DNA of 15,805 nucleotides from Opitutaceae bacterium (GTDB taxonomy: Bacteria; Verrucomicrobiota; Verrucomicrobiia; Opitutales; Opitutaceae). Position numbers and translations under genes: made by a program. Position 1 is the first letter of the stretch. Each line of letters starts with the position of its first letter. Where the stretch lies: contig JAPOIC010000017.1 in NCBI GenBank assembly GCA_029979145.1, forward strand, positions 1 to 15,805, written 5' to 3'. Below, piece after piece: positions 6,620 through 14,116 of the stretch. The notes beneath the pieces were generated by a model, which searched no databases, had not been told where the DNA came from, and saw nothing but the letters and a program-made list of their open reading frames with translations.

Positions 6620-7564
6620 TCAGGCGCGGACGGTTTGAGCGAGGGTGGCCACGATGGCCTTTTGCATGTGGAGGCGGTTTTCCGCCTCGTCGAAGATGAT
6701 GCAGCGCGGATTGTCGAGCACCTCCTGCGCCACCTCTTCACCGGCGTGGGCCGGCAAGCAATGCATGAAGAGCGCGTCGGGCTTGGAGGCGGCAAAAAGG
6801 TCGGCGGTCACCGCGTAGGGCGACATCACGCGGATGCGCTCCTTAGCCTCGTCTTCCTGGCCCATGCTGGTCCAGACGTCGGTGTAAACGACATCGGCAT
6901 CGCGCACGGCCTCGAGCGGGTCGGTGCTGAAGACGTAATCCTTGGCGAAGCCTTCGGCTTGAAGCAGAGCGTCGATCTCTGGGCCCGGTCCAAACTCGGT
7001 CGGGCCGGCCAGCGCCACCTTCATGCCGAACAGCGCGCCACCGAGGATCCACGAGTTGGCCATGTTGAAGCTGCAGTCGCCGAGGTAGGCGATCTTGCGG
7101 CCGCGCAGCGACGCGAACAGGTCGCCGCCTTGGGCCCAGCGCTCAGCCAGGGTGAAAGCGTCGGTGTAGATCTGGCAGGGATGGAGAAAATCGGTCAGCG
7201 CATTGATCACCGGCACGGAACCGCACGCGGCAAGCTCCTCGACCTCGGCATGATCGTAGGTGCGCACCACGAGGCCGTGCACGTAGCGCGACAACACCCG
7301 GGCGGTGTCCGCCACGGTCTCGCCGCGGCCGAGCTGGATGTCGTTCTTGTTCAGAAAAAGTGCCTTGCCGCCAAGCTCGTGGATACCGACCTCGAACGAC
7401 ACGCGGGTGCGCGTGCTGGACTTCGCGAAAATCATCGCCCACGACTGCCCGGCCAGCGCCGGCGGCGTGTGGCGGCCGCGTCCCTTCTTCAGGCTCTGCG
7501 CCAGCGCAAACAGGCCGGGCAACTCATGAGCCTTGAAGTCGGTCTCCTTGAGGAAGTGTTTCAT
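6620..7564 (-). CDS. argF: Ornithine carbamoyltransferase
   Basis: The 314-residue cytoplasmic enzyme makes citrulline from ornithine and carbamoyl phosphate. The carbamoyl-phosphate site is SSTRTR at 49-54, followed by HPCQ at 128-131. The ornithine site is DVWTSMG at 229-235 and the closing catalytic loop is HCLPAH at 268-273. LGRGET at 78-83 is also conserved. The segment after strand 160 reads GDCSFNMANS rather than the more usual GD(G)xNNxxxS of ornithine transcarbamylases. The SMG and HCLP motifs nevertheless support ornithine rather than acetylornithine as the substrate. The start ATG at 7564 fits the family N-terminus. It follows argD by 62 bases and precedes argG by 13, with no terminator visible in between. 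Confidence 0.95.
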   Translation of the reverse strand: MKHFLKETDFKAHELPGLFALAQSLKKGRGRHTPPALAGQSWAMIFAKSSTRTRVSFEVGIHELGGKALFLNKNDIQLGRGETVADTARVLSRYVHGLVVRTYDHAEVEELAACGSVPVINALTDFLHPCQIYTDAFTLAERWAQGGDLFASLRGRKIAYLGDCSFNMANSWILGGALFGMKVALAGPTEFGPGPEIDALLQAEGFAKDYVFSTDPLEAVRDADVVYTDVWTSMGQEDEAKERIRVMSPYAVTADLFAASKPDALFMHCLPAHAGEEVAQEVLDNPRCIIFDEAENRLHMQKAIVATLAQTVRA

Positions 7565-7626
7565 GAAAGAAAGGGTCTTTGTAAGCCCCGGGCCGGCGGC
7601 TCACGAGTGAAAAATGGCGGGAAATG

Positions 7627-8844
7627 TCACGCTTTCGCGACGAGGACGGCGCGAAGGATCTCGACCGAGCGCGCGAGCTCGGCGGGCGTGGCGGTCAGCG
7701 GAGGCAGGACGCGGATGACATTGTTGCCGGCCGCGACGACCAGCAGGCCCTGCTCGCGCAAGGCCGCGACATACGGGGCGGGGTCGCCGGTCAGCTGGAG
7801 ACCGACGAGAAAGCCGCGGCCACGCACCGTCGCGAGTTGGGCCGGGAAGTCCGTCGCCAATTGCTGCAACGCCGCGATCCATGGCGCGCTGTGCTGGCGA
7901 ACCTTGGCGAGGAGGTCCTCGCGCTCGATCACATCGAGCACGGCCAAGCCCGCGGCGCAGGCCAGCGGCGTGCCGCCGAAAGTCGTGCCGTGGGAGCCGG
8001 GCTGGAACAACTCGGCGTGACGCTCGCTGATCCAGATTGCGCCGATCGGGAATCCGCCGCCAAGACCTTTGGCCATGGCGATGGCGTCAGGTCGGATGCC
8101 CGCAGCCTCAAACGCGTAAAAATTGCCGGTGCGGCCGATGCCGCACTGCACTTCATCGACGAGCAGGAGCAGGTTGTGCTCGTCGCACAGCTTGCGCAGG
8201 CCGAGAAGGAATTCCGGTGTGCAGGGATTGATGCCACCCTCACCTTGGATGCTTTCCACCAAAATCGCGGCGGTGTCGGCGTCGACCTGGCTGGCAAAGC
8301 TTTCCAGGTTGTTCAGCTCGCCCACGGCGAAGCCCGGCACCAGCGGGCTGAAGCCCTTCTGGATTTTTTCCTGAGGGGTGGCGCTCATGCCGCCGAACAT
8401 GCGGCCGTGAAATGCGTTCTTGGCGACGATGACCTTGATGCACTTGCCCTCGACGCCGCTCTTGGCGACGCCGTGCAGGCGCGAGAGCTTGATCATGCCC
8501 TCGTCGGCCTCGCCACCGCTGTTGCAGAAAAACACGCGGCCCGGGCCGGCGTAGCCGACCAAACGCCGCGCCAGTTCGCCCTGGTTCGGGTTCCGGTAGA
8601 GGTTGCTCGTGTGGATGAGCTCGCCGGCTTGGCGCTGCACGGCGGCGACCCAATGCGGATGGCAATGACCAAGCGCGCTCACGGCGATGCCCGAGGTGAA
8701 GTCGAGGTAGGCGTTGCCTGCATCATCCCAAACCTGCGCGCCGCGACCACGCACCAGCGTCAGCGGGGCGCGGGCGTAGTTTTTCAACACGTGCGCGTCG
8801 TAAAGATCGGCGGTGTTGGTGCGGACAATGGAGGGCGTGCTCAT
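7627..8844 (-). CDS. argD: Acetylornithine aminotransferase (PLP-dependent)
   Basis: The 405-residue class-III aminotransferase converts N-acetylglutamate semialdehyde to N-acetylornithine, using glutamate. Many ArgD enzymes also serve lysine synthesis (DapC activity). Numbered from the chosen ATG at 8844, the PLP-phosphate segment NSGGEADEGMIKLSR begins at 108; the usual form is NSG(T/A)EANEAAIKLAR. DEVQCGIGRTG begins at 230 and the Schiff-base lysine is K259 in AMAKGLGGGFPIGA. The frame stays open 15 codons upstream to 8889, but MSTPSIVRTNTADLYD matches the normal family length better; neither start has a Shine-Dalgarno sequence. It is followed after 62 bases by argF and preceded by argB 69 bases upstream. 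No terminator is seen in either gap. Confidence 0.95.
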   Translation of the reverse strand: MSTPSIVRTNTADLYDAHVLKNYARAPLTLVRGRGAQVWDDAGNAYLDFTSGIAVSALGHCHPHWVAAVQRQAGELIHTSNLYRNPNQGELARRLVGYAGPGRVFFCNSGGEADEGMIKLSRLHGVAKSGVEGKCIKVIVAKNAFHGRMFGGMSATPQEKIQKGFSPLVPGFAVGELNNLESFASQVDADTAAILVESIQGEGGINPCTPEFLLGLRKLCDEHNLLLLVDEVQCGIGRTGNFYAFEAAGIRPDAIAMAKGLGGGFPIGAIWISERHAELFQPGSHGTTFGGTPLACAAGLAVLDVIEREDLLAKVRQHSAPWIAALQQLATDFPAQLATVRGRGFLVGLQLTGDPAPYVAALREQGLLVVAAGNNVIRVLPPLTATPAELARSVEILRAVLVAKA

Positions 8845-8913
8845 CGGGAAAGATGAAAAGGTATACGGTCCACGCGCCATCCGCCGCAACGGAATTTCGC
8901 CCCGCGCCGGAGC

Positions 8914-9795
8914 TCAGCCGTGCACGATTTCGGTGCCGATGCCCGTGTCCGTGAAAATCTCCAGCAACAGGCTGTGCGGCAGGCGGCCGTCGACGAAGTG
9001 GACGCGTTGCACACCCTCCTGCAGCGCGCGCATCGCGCTGTGCACCTTCGGCCGCATACCCTTGTCGATGACGCCCTTCTTCTTGAGGTCGTCGACCTGG
9101 CTGATCTTGAGCGTGGAGATGAGCGACTCGGGATTCTTCGGGTCGGCGAGCAAGCCCGGGACGTCACTCATGTATACCAAACGGCGGGCGCGCAGGGCGC
9201 TGGCCACGCGGCCGGCCACGAGATCGGCGTTCACGTTGTAGGGTTTGCCGTCGTAACCCTCGGCAACCGGCGAGATCACGGGGATGAAGCCCTCGCCGAT
9301 TTCCTTTTTGATGAGTTTCACCTTCACCTCGGTGACCTCGCCGACGAAGCCTAGGTCGACGGGCTTGCCGTCGTCGTCGGCCTGGAGTTTTTCGCACACG
9401 AGGACGGAGTCGCCGGGCAGTCTTTTGGGTCGGCCACGCGCGCTGGTGATGGCCTGGCAGACGTCGCGGTTGACGATCTCATCGAGCGTCTTTTTCACGA
9501 CGGCGATGGTGGCCTCGTCAGTCACGCGCATGCCGTTGACGAAATTGGCCTTCAGACCCGACGTCTCCATCGCGCGCGTGATGGCCTTGCCGCCACCGTG
9601 CACGACGACGACGTTGATGCCGACAGCCGCGAGGAACGCGATGTCGTAGGCCACAAAGTTGCGCACCGCCGGATCGGGGTCGTCCATGAAACTGCCGCCG
9701 TATTTCACGACGAAAGTGGAACCGCGAAAATCCTGGATGTAAGGCAGCGCCTCAAGGAGGACGCGGGCCTTGGCGGTGACTTCGGCAACGTTCAT
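8914..9795 (-). CDS. argB: Acetylglutamate kinase
   Basis: The 293-residue amino-acid kinase phosphorylates N-acetylglutamate, the second step of the pathway. KYGGS (31-35) and VHGGGKAI (65-72) are the nucleotide and phosphate-binding loops. NGMRVTD (87-93) and the NVNADLVAGRVA segment bind acetylglutamate and ATP. The first 25-30 residues before KYGG form an N-terminal helix. In the family this extension marks the hexameric, arginine-inhibited enzymes and is missing in the arginine-insensitive E. coli type. Feedback control by arginine is thus expected. An upstream in-frame ATG at 9909 would add 38 atypical residues, so I start at 9795. The gene diverges from argJ and leads the argB-argD-argF-argG run on the minus strand. 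Confidence 0.96.
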   Translation of the reverse strand: MNVAEVTAKARVLLEALPYIQDFRGSTFVVKYGGSFMDDPDPAVRNFVAYDIAFLAAVGINVVVVHGGGKAITRAMETSGLKANFVNGMRVTDEATIAVVKKTLDEIVNRDVCQAITSARGRPKRLPGDSVLVCEKLQADDDGKPVDLGFVGEVTEVKVKLIKKEIGEGFIPVISPVAEGYDGKPYNVNADLVAGRVASALRARRLVYMSDVPGLLADPKNPESLISTLKISQVDDLKKKGVIDKGMRPKVHSAMRALQEGVQRVHFVDGRLPHSLLLEIFTDTGIGTEIVHG

Positions 9796-9989
9796 CAGCG
9801 GTAAATAATGCGCAGGGATTGTTTCAGGGGAGACCAATGCCGGCGGTAGGACCGGTGCATGTCTGCGGGAGAAGCCAACGCATAATCCGCCGGGGCCGGG
9901 GTTTTCCACAAAAATATTGCGCCGACCGCGACTCCTGGGCGCCGCGTTTTCGCTTCACACCTCGCCCGCGCGGCCTCAGTTCTACCGCC
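9796..9989. promoter_or_regulatory. Divergent spacer between argB and argJ
   Basis: These 194 bases separate two divergently transcribed arginine genes and must hold at least the argB promoter, and probably that of argJ. The AT-rich spots are ATTATTTAC close to the argB start (minus strand, 9802-9810) and AAAAATATT at 9910-9918, a possible argJ -10 region about 75 bases before the GTG. ATAATGCG (9805-9812) and CGCATAAT (9879-9886) form a nearly perfect inverted pair 66 bases apart, which might be operator half-sites. No -35/-10 pair is convincing, and no ArgR box is recognised. Confidence 0.3.
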
Positions 9990-11309
9990 GTGGCGAGCAC
10001 TTCCCTGACCTTTTCTTCCCGCGAGGCGCACCGCGACTGGCTGCGGGCGCTGTCCGCGCTGCCGGCCGGTTTCAAAGTCGGCACCACGCGATTTGATTTC
10101 ATGCCGCGCGAGGCACCCAAGCCGGCGAAGATGACGCTGACCTTGATCGCGCTCGAAAAGCCAACCGCTGACTTCGCTGCCGTCTTCACGCGCAACGCCC
10201 TGCCCGGCGCCCCCATTAAGGTCGGCCGCCGGCGACTCGCGGAGTCGGCACTCGGCGCAATCGTCGTGAACAACAAGATTTCCAACGTGTGCGCGCCGGA
10301 CGGCGAAGCCGCCTCAGAAAGGGTCTGCGCCAAGACCGGCGAACTGCTGGGCCTGCCGGCAAGCGCCGTGCTCCCCTCCTCTACGGGCGTCATCGGCTGG
10401 GGCCTGCCGGTGGAGCAAATGCTCGGCGCCCTGCCCGCAGTCATGCCCTCGCTGCAGGGCGAGTCGATCCTGCCGGCGGCTGAGGGCATCGTGACGACGG
10501 ACCTTTATCCGAAGATCCGCCGGGCCGAGGTGGGCGGCGGCAGTATCGTCGGCATCGCGAAGGGCGCGGGCATGATCGAGCCGAACCTCGCAACGATGTT
10601 GGTTTATATCCTGACCGACCTCGCCGTGCCGCGCGCCGAATTGCGCGCCATGCTGAATCGGGTCGTCGGGCCGAGCTTCAACAGCATCAGCGTCGACAGC
10701 GACACGAGCACCTCGGACACGGTCGTGTTGGTTTCCTCCAGCCGCACCCCCTGCGCCAACCTGACGGAATTCGAAGCCGCGCTCGCCACCGTTTGCTGCG
10801 ACTTGGCCGAAGACGTCGTGCGCAACGGCGAGGGCGTCCGCCACGTGTTGCGCGTCGCCGTGACCGGTGCACCCGACGAGTCCACCGCCCGGCAGCTCGG
10901 CAAGGCCGTGGTCAACGCGCCGCTTTTCAAATGCGCCGTGGCGGGCAATGACCCCAACGTCGGTCGCCTAGTGCAGGCGATCGGCAAACACGCCGGCGCC
11001 CTGCCCGGCGGCGGACTCGATCTCTCGCGGCTGCGCCTGACGCTTGGTGGCATCGAAATTTTTGCCCAAGGAGTGTTTCAACTCGACCCGCAAAAGGAGC
11101 AGGCGCTCGTCGCCCACCTGAAGTCGGCCGAGCTCTACCAAAGCATAATCCCAGCGGACGGCGTGTATTCGGCCGCGGTCGATTACCCGCCGCACGAACG
11201 CTGCGTCGAGATCGGCATCGAGCTCGGCACGGGCGCAACGGCAGCTTCCGTCATCGGCGGCGACCTCACCCACGAATACGTGAGTGAAAATGCCGACTAC
11301 CGCAGCTGA
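9990..11309 (+). CDS. argJ: Glutamate N-acetyltransferase / amino-acid N-acetyltransferase ArgJ
   Basis: ArgJ moves the acetyl group from N-acetylornithine to glutamate, making the pathway cyclic; bifunctional forms also use acetyl-CoA. From the GTG start the product has 439 residues. STGVIG at 131-136 forms the oxyanion region, and the self-cleavage site is GIVTTDLYPK with the nucleophilic Thr in TTD at 169-171. KGAGMIEPNLATML (191-204) and the C-terminal ENADYRS are hallmarks. The enzyme is normally cleaved before the Thr into alpha and beta chains. The frame is open to an ATG at 9819, but the conserved part starts near ALPAGFKVG, so GTG 9990 is the best guess. The start is uncertain by tens of codons. 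argJ faces the opposite way to all other arg genes here. Confidence 0.93.
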   Translation: MASTSLTFSSREAHRDWLRALSALPAGFKVGTTRFDFMPREAPKPAKMTLTLIALEKPTADFAAVFTRNALPGAPIKVGRRRLAESALGAIVVNNKISNVCAPDGEAASERVCAKTGELLGLPASAVLPSSTGVIGWGLPVEQMLGALPAVMPSLQGESILPAAEGIVTTDLYPKIRRAEVGGGSIVGIAKGAGMIEPNLATMLVYILTDLAVPRAELRAMLNRVVGPSFNSISVDSDTSTSDTVVLVSSSRTPCANLTEFEAALATVCCDLAEDVVRNGEGVRHVLRVAVTGAPDESTARQLGKAVVNAPLFKCAVAGNDPNVGRLVQAIGKHAGALPGGGLDLSRLRLTLGGIEIFAQGVFQLDPQKEQALVAHLKSAELYQSIIPADGVYSAAVDYPPHERCVEIGIELGTGATAASVIGGDLTHEYVSENADYRS

Positions 11310-11315
11310 GGCGCG

Positions 11316-12338
11316 TCAGACCAATCCCGCGGTTTCGGGGAAACCGCACCACAGGTTCATAATCTGCACGGCTTGCCCGGCGGCACCCTTGACGAGATTG
11401 TCCTCAGCGGAAGTGATCACGAAATTGCCCGTGCGGGGATCAAGCACCGCGGAGATGTCGACGCGGTTCGTGCCGGTGACGTGCGCCGTGTCCGGCGTCT
11501 CGCCCGACGGCAGGATCTGCACGAACGGCGCATCGCCGTAGGCCGACTCCCACGCTGCATAGAGCGCGGTGATATCCGCCTTCGCGGCCGGGACAGTGAT
11601 GGTCGTGGCGATGCCGCGCCGCATTGGGGCGAGGTGTGGGGTAAACTGGATGACAATCGGGCCGCCGGCATGCAGCGACAGCTGCTCCTCGACCTCGGCC
11701 AAGTGCCGGTGCTTGGTCAGCCCGTAGGCCTTGGCGCTTTCGGCCCGCTCAACGAAAAGATACATTTCCTCGGCCTTCTTGCCGGCGCCGCTGACGCCGC
11801 TGAAGGAGTTAACCACGATGTGCTCACGGGAGATCACGCCGGCCTTCAGCAACGGCACGAGCGGCACGAGCATGCTGGTCGGATAACAGCCCGGAGCCGC
11901 CACGAGGCCGGCCTCCGTCTGCCACGCTGGACTGGTAATCTCGGGCAAGACGTAACGGGCATCCTTGATAAGCTCAGGGGCGTGATGCTCGCCATAATAC
12001 CGCTGGTAGGTGGCGAGGTCGCTGATCCGGAAGTCAGCACTCAGGTCGATCACCTTTTTGCCTGCGGCCACCAAGGCCCGGGCATAGGTCGCCGCCGCGC
12101 CGTGCGGCAGGGCGAGGAAAAACAGGCTCACATCGCTCGCGGCGAGCGCCGCCGGGTCCGAATCCACGAACGCCAAGCCGTGGTCCGCCCCCCGCAGGGA
12201 CGGGATGACCCTCGACAGCGGTTTTCCGGCATGCGTGCGGGAGGTGACAGTCGTGAGCTCGACCTCGGGATGGCCGAGGAGGAGTTGCACCAGGACTTCA
12301 CCGGTATAACCGGAGGCACCGACAACGCCGACTTTCAT
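11316..12338 (-). CDS. argC: N-acetyl-gamma-glutamyl-phosphate reductase
   Basis: The 340-residue NADPH-dependent enzyme reduces acetylglutamyl phosphate to the semialdehyde. The N-terminal GASGYTG (7-13) binds NADPH. The catalytic cysteine is C151 in APGCYPTS, followed by SGVSGAG near 180-186. The active-site histidine lies in TKHRHLAEVEE (H212). The length is typical of the long ArgC type. The stop is six bases from that of argJ, so the genes converge tail to tail. The upstream rplM-rpsI terminator at 12394-12425 implies that argC has its own promoter in the short 12339-12393 gap; I could not define it. GGAGG near the start is on the wrong strand, so there is no Shine-Dalgarno sequence. Confidence 0.96.
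   Translation of the reverse strand: MKVGVVGASGYTGEVLVQLLLGHPEVELTTVTSRTHAGKPLSRVIPSLRGADHGLAFVDSDPAALAASDVSLFFLALPHGAAATYARALVAAGKKVIDLSADFRISDLATYQRYYGEHHAPELIKDARYVLPEITSPAWQTEAGLVAAPGCYPTSMLVPLVPLLKAGVISREHIVVNSFSGVSGAGKKAEEMYLFVERAESAKAYGLTKHRHLAEVEEQLSLHAGGPIVIQFTPHLAPMRRGIATTITVPAAKADITALYAAWESAYGDAPFVQILPSGETPDTAHVTGTNRVDISAVLDPRTGNFVITSAEDNLVKGAAGQAVQIMNLWCGFPETAGLV
11329..11347 (+). terminator. Hairpin inside the 3' end of argC, just past the argJ stop
   Basis: GCGGTTTC (11329-11336), loop GGG, GAAACCGC (11340-11347) is a perfect 8-bp stem. It begins 20 bases after the argJ stop codon and lies within the last codons of argC on the other strand. No T-run follows (ACCACAGG), so it would be a weak intrinsic terminator or an RNA-end stabiliser for argJ. 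Constraint from argC coding could produce part of it by chance. Confidence 0.35.
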
Positions 12339-12393
12339 GATAAGGAGGATTCAGGTTTCAGGAGGGGTGAGAGTCACGAGGAAAATTACGGCA

Positions 12394-12425
12394 CAAAAAA
12401 AGCGGGCCGGTAGTCGGCCCGCTTT
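12394..12425 (-). terminator. Intrinsic terminator of the rplM-rpsI operon
   Basis: Read on the minus strand, the sequence downstream of rpsI is a GC-rich stem AGCGGGCCG / CGGCCCGCT (12401-12409 with 12415-12423), a 5-base loop and then a run of seven T (12395-12401), with further A-T pairs at the base. It lies 24 bases after the rpsI stop and separates the ribosomal operon from argC. Confidence 0.9.
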
Positions 12426-12448
12426 GCAAGTTGCAGTTGGCGTCTCGC

Positions 12449-12847
12449 TTAGCGCTTGGAGAACTGGAAGCGCTTGCGGGCGCCGGGCTGGCCGGGCTTC
12501 TTACGCTCTTTCTCACGCGGGTCGCGGGTGAGGTGGCCGGCCTTCTTGAGGGCGGCGCGGAGCTCCGGATTGAGCTTCTCGAGGGCGCGGGCGATACCGT
12601 GGGCAACCGCCCCAGCCTGGCCGGCGACGCCGCCGCCGGTGACATTGGCGGTCACGTCGATCTTCTCGCGCAGCTCCACGGTGAGGAGGGGCGCATAGGC
12701 CTGCTTAGAGAAGTTCTCGTGGGTGAAGTGGACGTCAAAGTCGCGGCCGTTGGCGACGAGCTTGCCGGAGCCTTCGGTGAGGCGGACGCGGGCGGTCGCG
12801 GTTTTGCGGCGGCCGGTGGCGGTAAAGACGGACGTTTCGGTGCTCAT
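12449..12847 (-). CDS. rpsI: 30S ribosomal protein S9
   Basis: The 132-residue protein is S9 of the small ribosomal subunit. The N-terminal motif TGRRKTATARVRL (11-23) and the basic tail ending in KKPGQPGARKRFQFSKR are the family signatures. The C-terminal Lys-Arg of S9 reaches the P-site tRNA. It starts seven bases after the rplM stop, the usual L13-S9 pairing, and ends before a strong terminator. No Shine-Dalgarno sequence is seen, and translation is probably coupled to rplM. Confidence 0.98.
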   Translation of the reverse strand: MSTETSVFTATGRRKTATARVRLTEGSGKLVANGRDFDVHFTHENFSKQAYAPLLTVELREKIDVTANVTGGGVAGQAGAVAHGIARALEKLNPELRAALKKAGHLTRDPREKERKKPGQPGARKRFQFSKR

Positions 12848-12854
12848 GGTCGGA

Positions 12855-13283
12855 TCAGAGGGCGATCTTCACGGGGTTCTGGGCCTCGTGGGAGTGGGTC
12901 GAACCACCGAATACGCGGAGCTTCTTCAGCATCTGGCGGGCGAGGCGGTTCTTCGGCAGCATGCCCTTGACGGCGTGCTCGATGATAAATTCGGGGCGGT
13001 TCTTGCGAACATCGGACAGCTTGCGGTAGCTTTCGCCACCGACGTAGCCGGAGAAGAACATATACTTGTTCTGCTCTTCCTTCTTGCCGGTGAGGACCAC
13101 CTTCTCGGCATTGATCACCACCACGTAGTCGCCCGTGTCCACATGCGGGGTGTATTGCGGGTTGTTCCGGCCGCGGATGACGTTCGCGATCTTGACGGCG
13201 AGACGACCAAGCACCTGACCCTCGGCATCAATCAGATACCACTTGGGCTGTACCGTCTCTTTCTTGGCGAGGATGGTTTTCAT
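12855..13283 (-). CDS. rplM: 50S ribosomal protein L13
   Basis: The 142-residue protein is L13, an early assembly protein of the large subunit. It begins MKTILAKKETVQPKWYLIDA and includes GQVLGRLA and GDYVVVINAEKV, followed by GMLPKNRLARQMLKKLRVF, all typical. An in-frame ATG at 13298 would add MASFP before this start; I prefer 13283 because L13 proteins normally begin at MKT. No Shine-Dalgarno sequence precedes it. A promoter with a perfect -35 lies directly upstream and would give a 5' leader of only about ten bases, or an essentially leaderless message if the 13298 ATG were used. Confidence 0.97.
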   Translation of the reverse strand: MKTILAKKETVQPKWYLIDAEGQVLGRLAVKIANVIRGRNNPQYTPHVDTGDYVVVINAEKVVLTGKKEEQNKYMFFSGYVGGESYRKLSDVRKNRPEFIIEHAVKGMLPKNRLARQMLKKLRVFGGSTHSHEAQNPVKIAL

Positions 13284-13298
13284 GGGAAAAGAGGCCAA

Positions 13299-13326
13299 TA
13301 GCTAGGGCCCGTATCGGTCGTGTCAA
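13299..13326 (-). promoter_or_regulatory. Sigma-70-type promoter for rplM-rpsI
   Basis: On the minus strand TTGACA (13326-13321, all six consensus bases) is followed by a 16-base spacer and TAGCTA (13304-13299), with the overlapping AGCTAT or GCTATT as alternatives. Transcription would start near 13291-13293, about ten bases before the L13 ATG. The -35 sits only 13 bases past the T-run of the upstream gene's terminator. Confidence 0.6.
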
Positions 13327-13339
13327 TTGTTTTGATGGC

Positions 13340-13371
13340 AAAAAACCCGCCCCGGCGGGAGCCGGGGCGGG
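13340..13371 (-). terminator. Intrinsic terminator of the outer-membrane protein gene
   Basis: On the minus strand a perfect 11-bp stem CCCGCCCCGGC / GCCGGGGCGGG (13371-13361 with 13356-13346) with a TCCC loop is followed by six T (13345-13340). It begins about 31 bases after the stop of the beta-barrel gene. It is a textbook strong terminator, as expected downstream of an abundantly expressed gene. Confidence 0.92.
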
Positions 13372-13402
13372 CGGAAGGTCAAATCTGGCTATTCGGACCG
13401 GC

Positions 13403-14116
13403 TTAGAAGCCGATGGCGACGCCGATCGTGCCGTAGAAGTTGCCGTTCTTGCCGTAGCCGTCGCCACCCGGAATGTTGTTGTGGGTGTAGTTCAGGCCGA
13501 CGGTAAGGGTGCCGGTGTCGGAGATGGCGAACGGAGCCGCCACGCCGATGCTGTAGTAGGTCACGCTGGAACCGGTGTCCGGATCAATGCGACCGAGGGC
13601 AGCGCTGAAATCGAGGGAGGCGCCGGCGGGCTCGAGCGCGAGGCTGTAGCCAACCGAACCTTCGATGGTCAGGACCTCTAGGGTCGTGTCGTAGTAGAGG
13701 TAGAGGCCGGGCGACAGGTCGCCGACCGAACCGCTCACGCCGACATACGGCTCCCAGGTGGCATCATCGGCGCCACCGCTCGTGTCGAGCTCGGGATAGT
13801 AGTAGAGGCACACGCCAGCATCAATGCTCCAGCCTTCGGCAAGGTCGGCACCGTAACCGACGTAGAAGTCGATTTCGTTGTCGATGTTGTCGACGACCGG
13901 CTGGGCGGACCAGATACCGGCGGTGATCGGACCGGCAGACAGCTCAACGGACGGGAAGATCGTGTCCTTGGCCAGCTGAATGCCGCGGAACACATACTTG
14001 GTGCCATACGTGAAGTCTACGGTGACCGAGTAGGAGCTCTCGGGCTCCGCGTCTTGGGCTCGCAGACCGAGGCCGGCGGTGCAGAACGCGGCCACGAGGA
14101 GTAGTGTCTTCTTCAT
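13403..14116 (-). CDS. Outer-membrane beta-barrel protein, TIGR02001/Gcw_chp-like
   Basis: The 237-residue precursor has a signal peptide (MKKTLLLVAAFCTAGLGLRA, likely cut after residue 20). The mature part is an alternating-pattern protein rich in Tyr, Gly, Ser and Asp, with many short strands. The first strands, SYSVTVDFTYGTKYVFRGIQ followed by a Pro-containing turn, resemble the family of small barrels whose members start with a strand of the type ..TSDYVFRGIS. It ends in ...GTIGVAIGF, a terminal Phe with alternating hydrophobics, the usual signal for assembly by the Bam complex. Substrate or function cannot be assigned. The gene stands alone between its own upstream region and a strong terminator. 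No Shine-Dalgarno sequence is visible. The family name is from motif memory and is less certain than the barrel assignment. Confidence 0.85.
   Translation of the reverse strand: MKKTLLLVAAFCTAGLGLRAQDAEPESSYSVTVDFTYGTKYVFRGIQLAKDTIFPSVELSAGPITAGIWSAQPVVDNIDNEIDFYVGYGADLAEGWSIDAGVCLYYYPELDTSGGADDATWEPYVGVSGSVGDLSPGLYLYYDTTLEVLTIEGSVGYSLALEPAGASLDFSAALGRIDPDTGSSVTYYSIGVAAPFAISDTGTLTVGLNYTHNNIPGGDGYGKNGNFYGTIGVAIGF

Noticed and set aside
6607..6795. Upstream extension of the argG frame into argF
   Set aside because: MKIVLAYSGGLDTS at 6606 is the conserved family start; the extension overlaps argF in another frame.
5293..8856. Long plus-strand open frames opposite argG, argF and argD
   Set aside because: They mirror well-identified arginine genes, have low-complexity composition and show no domain motifs.
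9819..9989. N-terminal extension of argJ from the ATG at 9819
   Set aside because: The added 57 residues are Arg/Pro-rich and unlike any ArgJ N-terminus, and they occupy the divergent promoter spacer.
12337..12531. Plus-strand short frame preceded by AAGGAGG near 12342
   Set aside because: The GGAGG is antisense to the argC start region, lies after the frame's own ATG, and the frame runs through the rpsI terminator and the rpsI coding strand.
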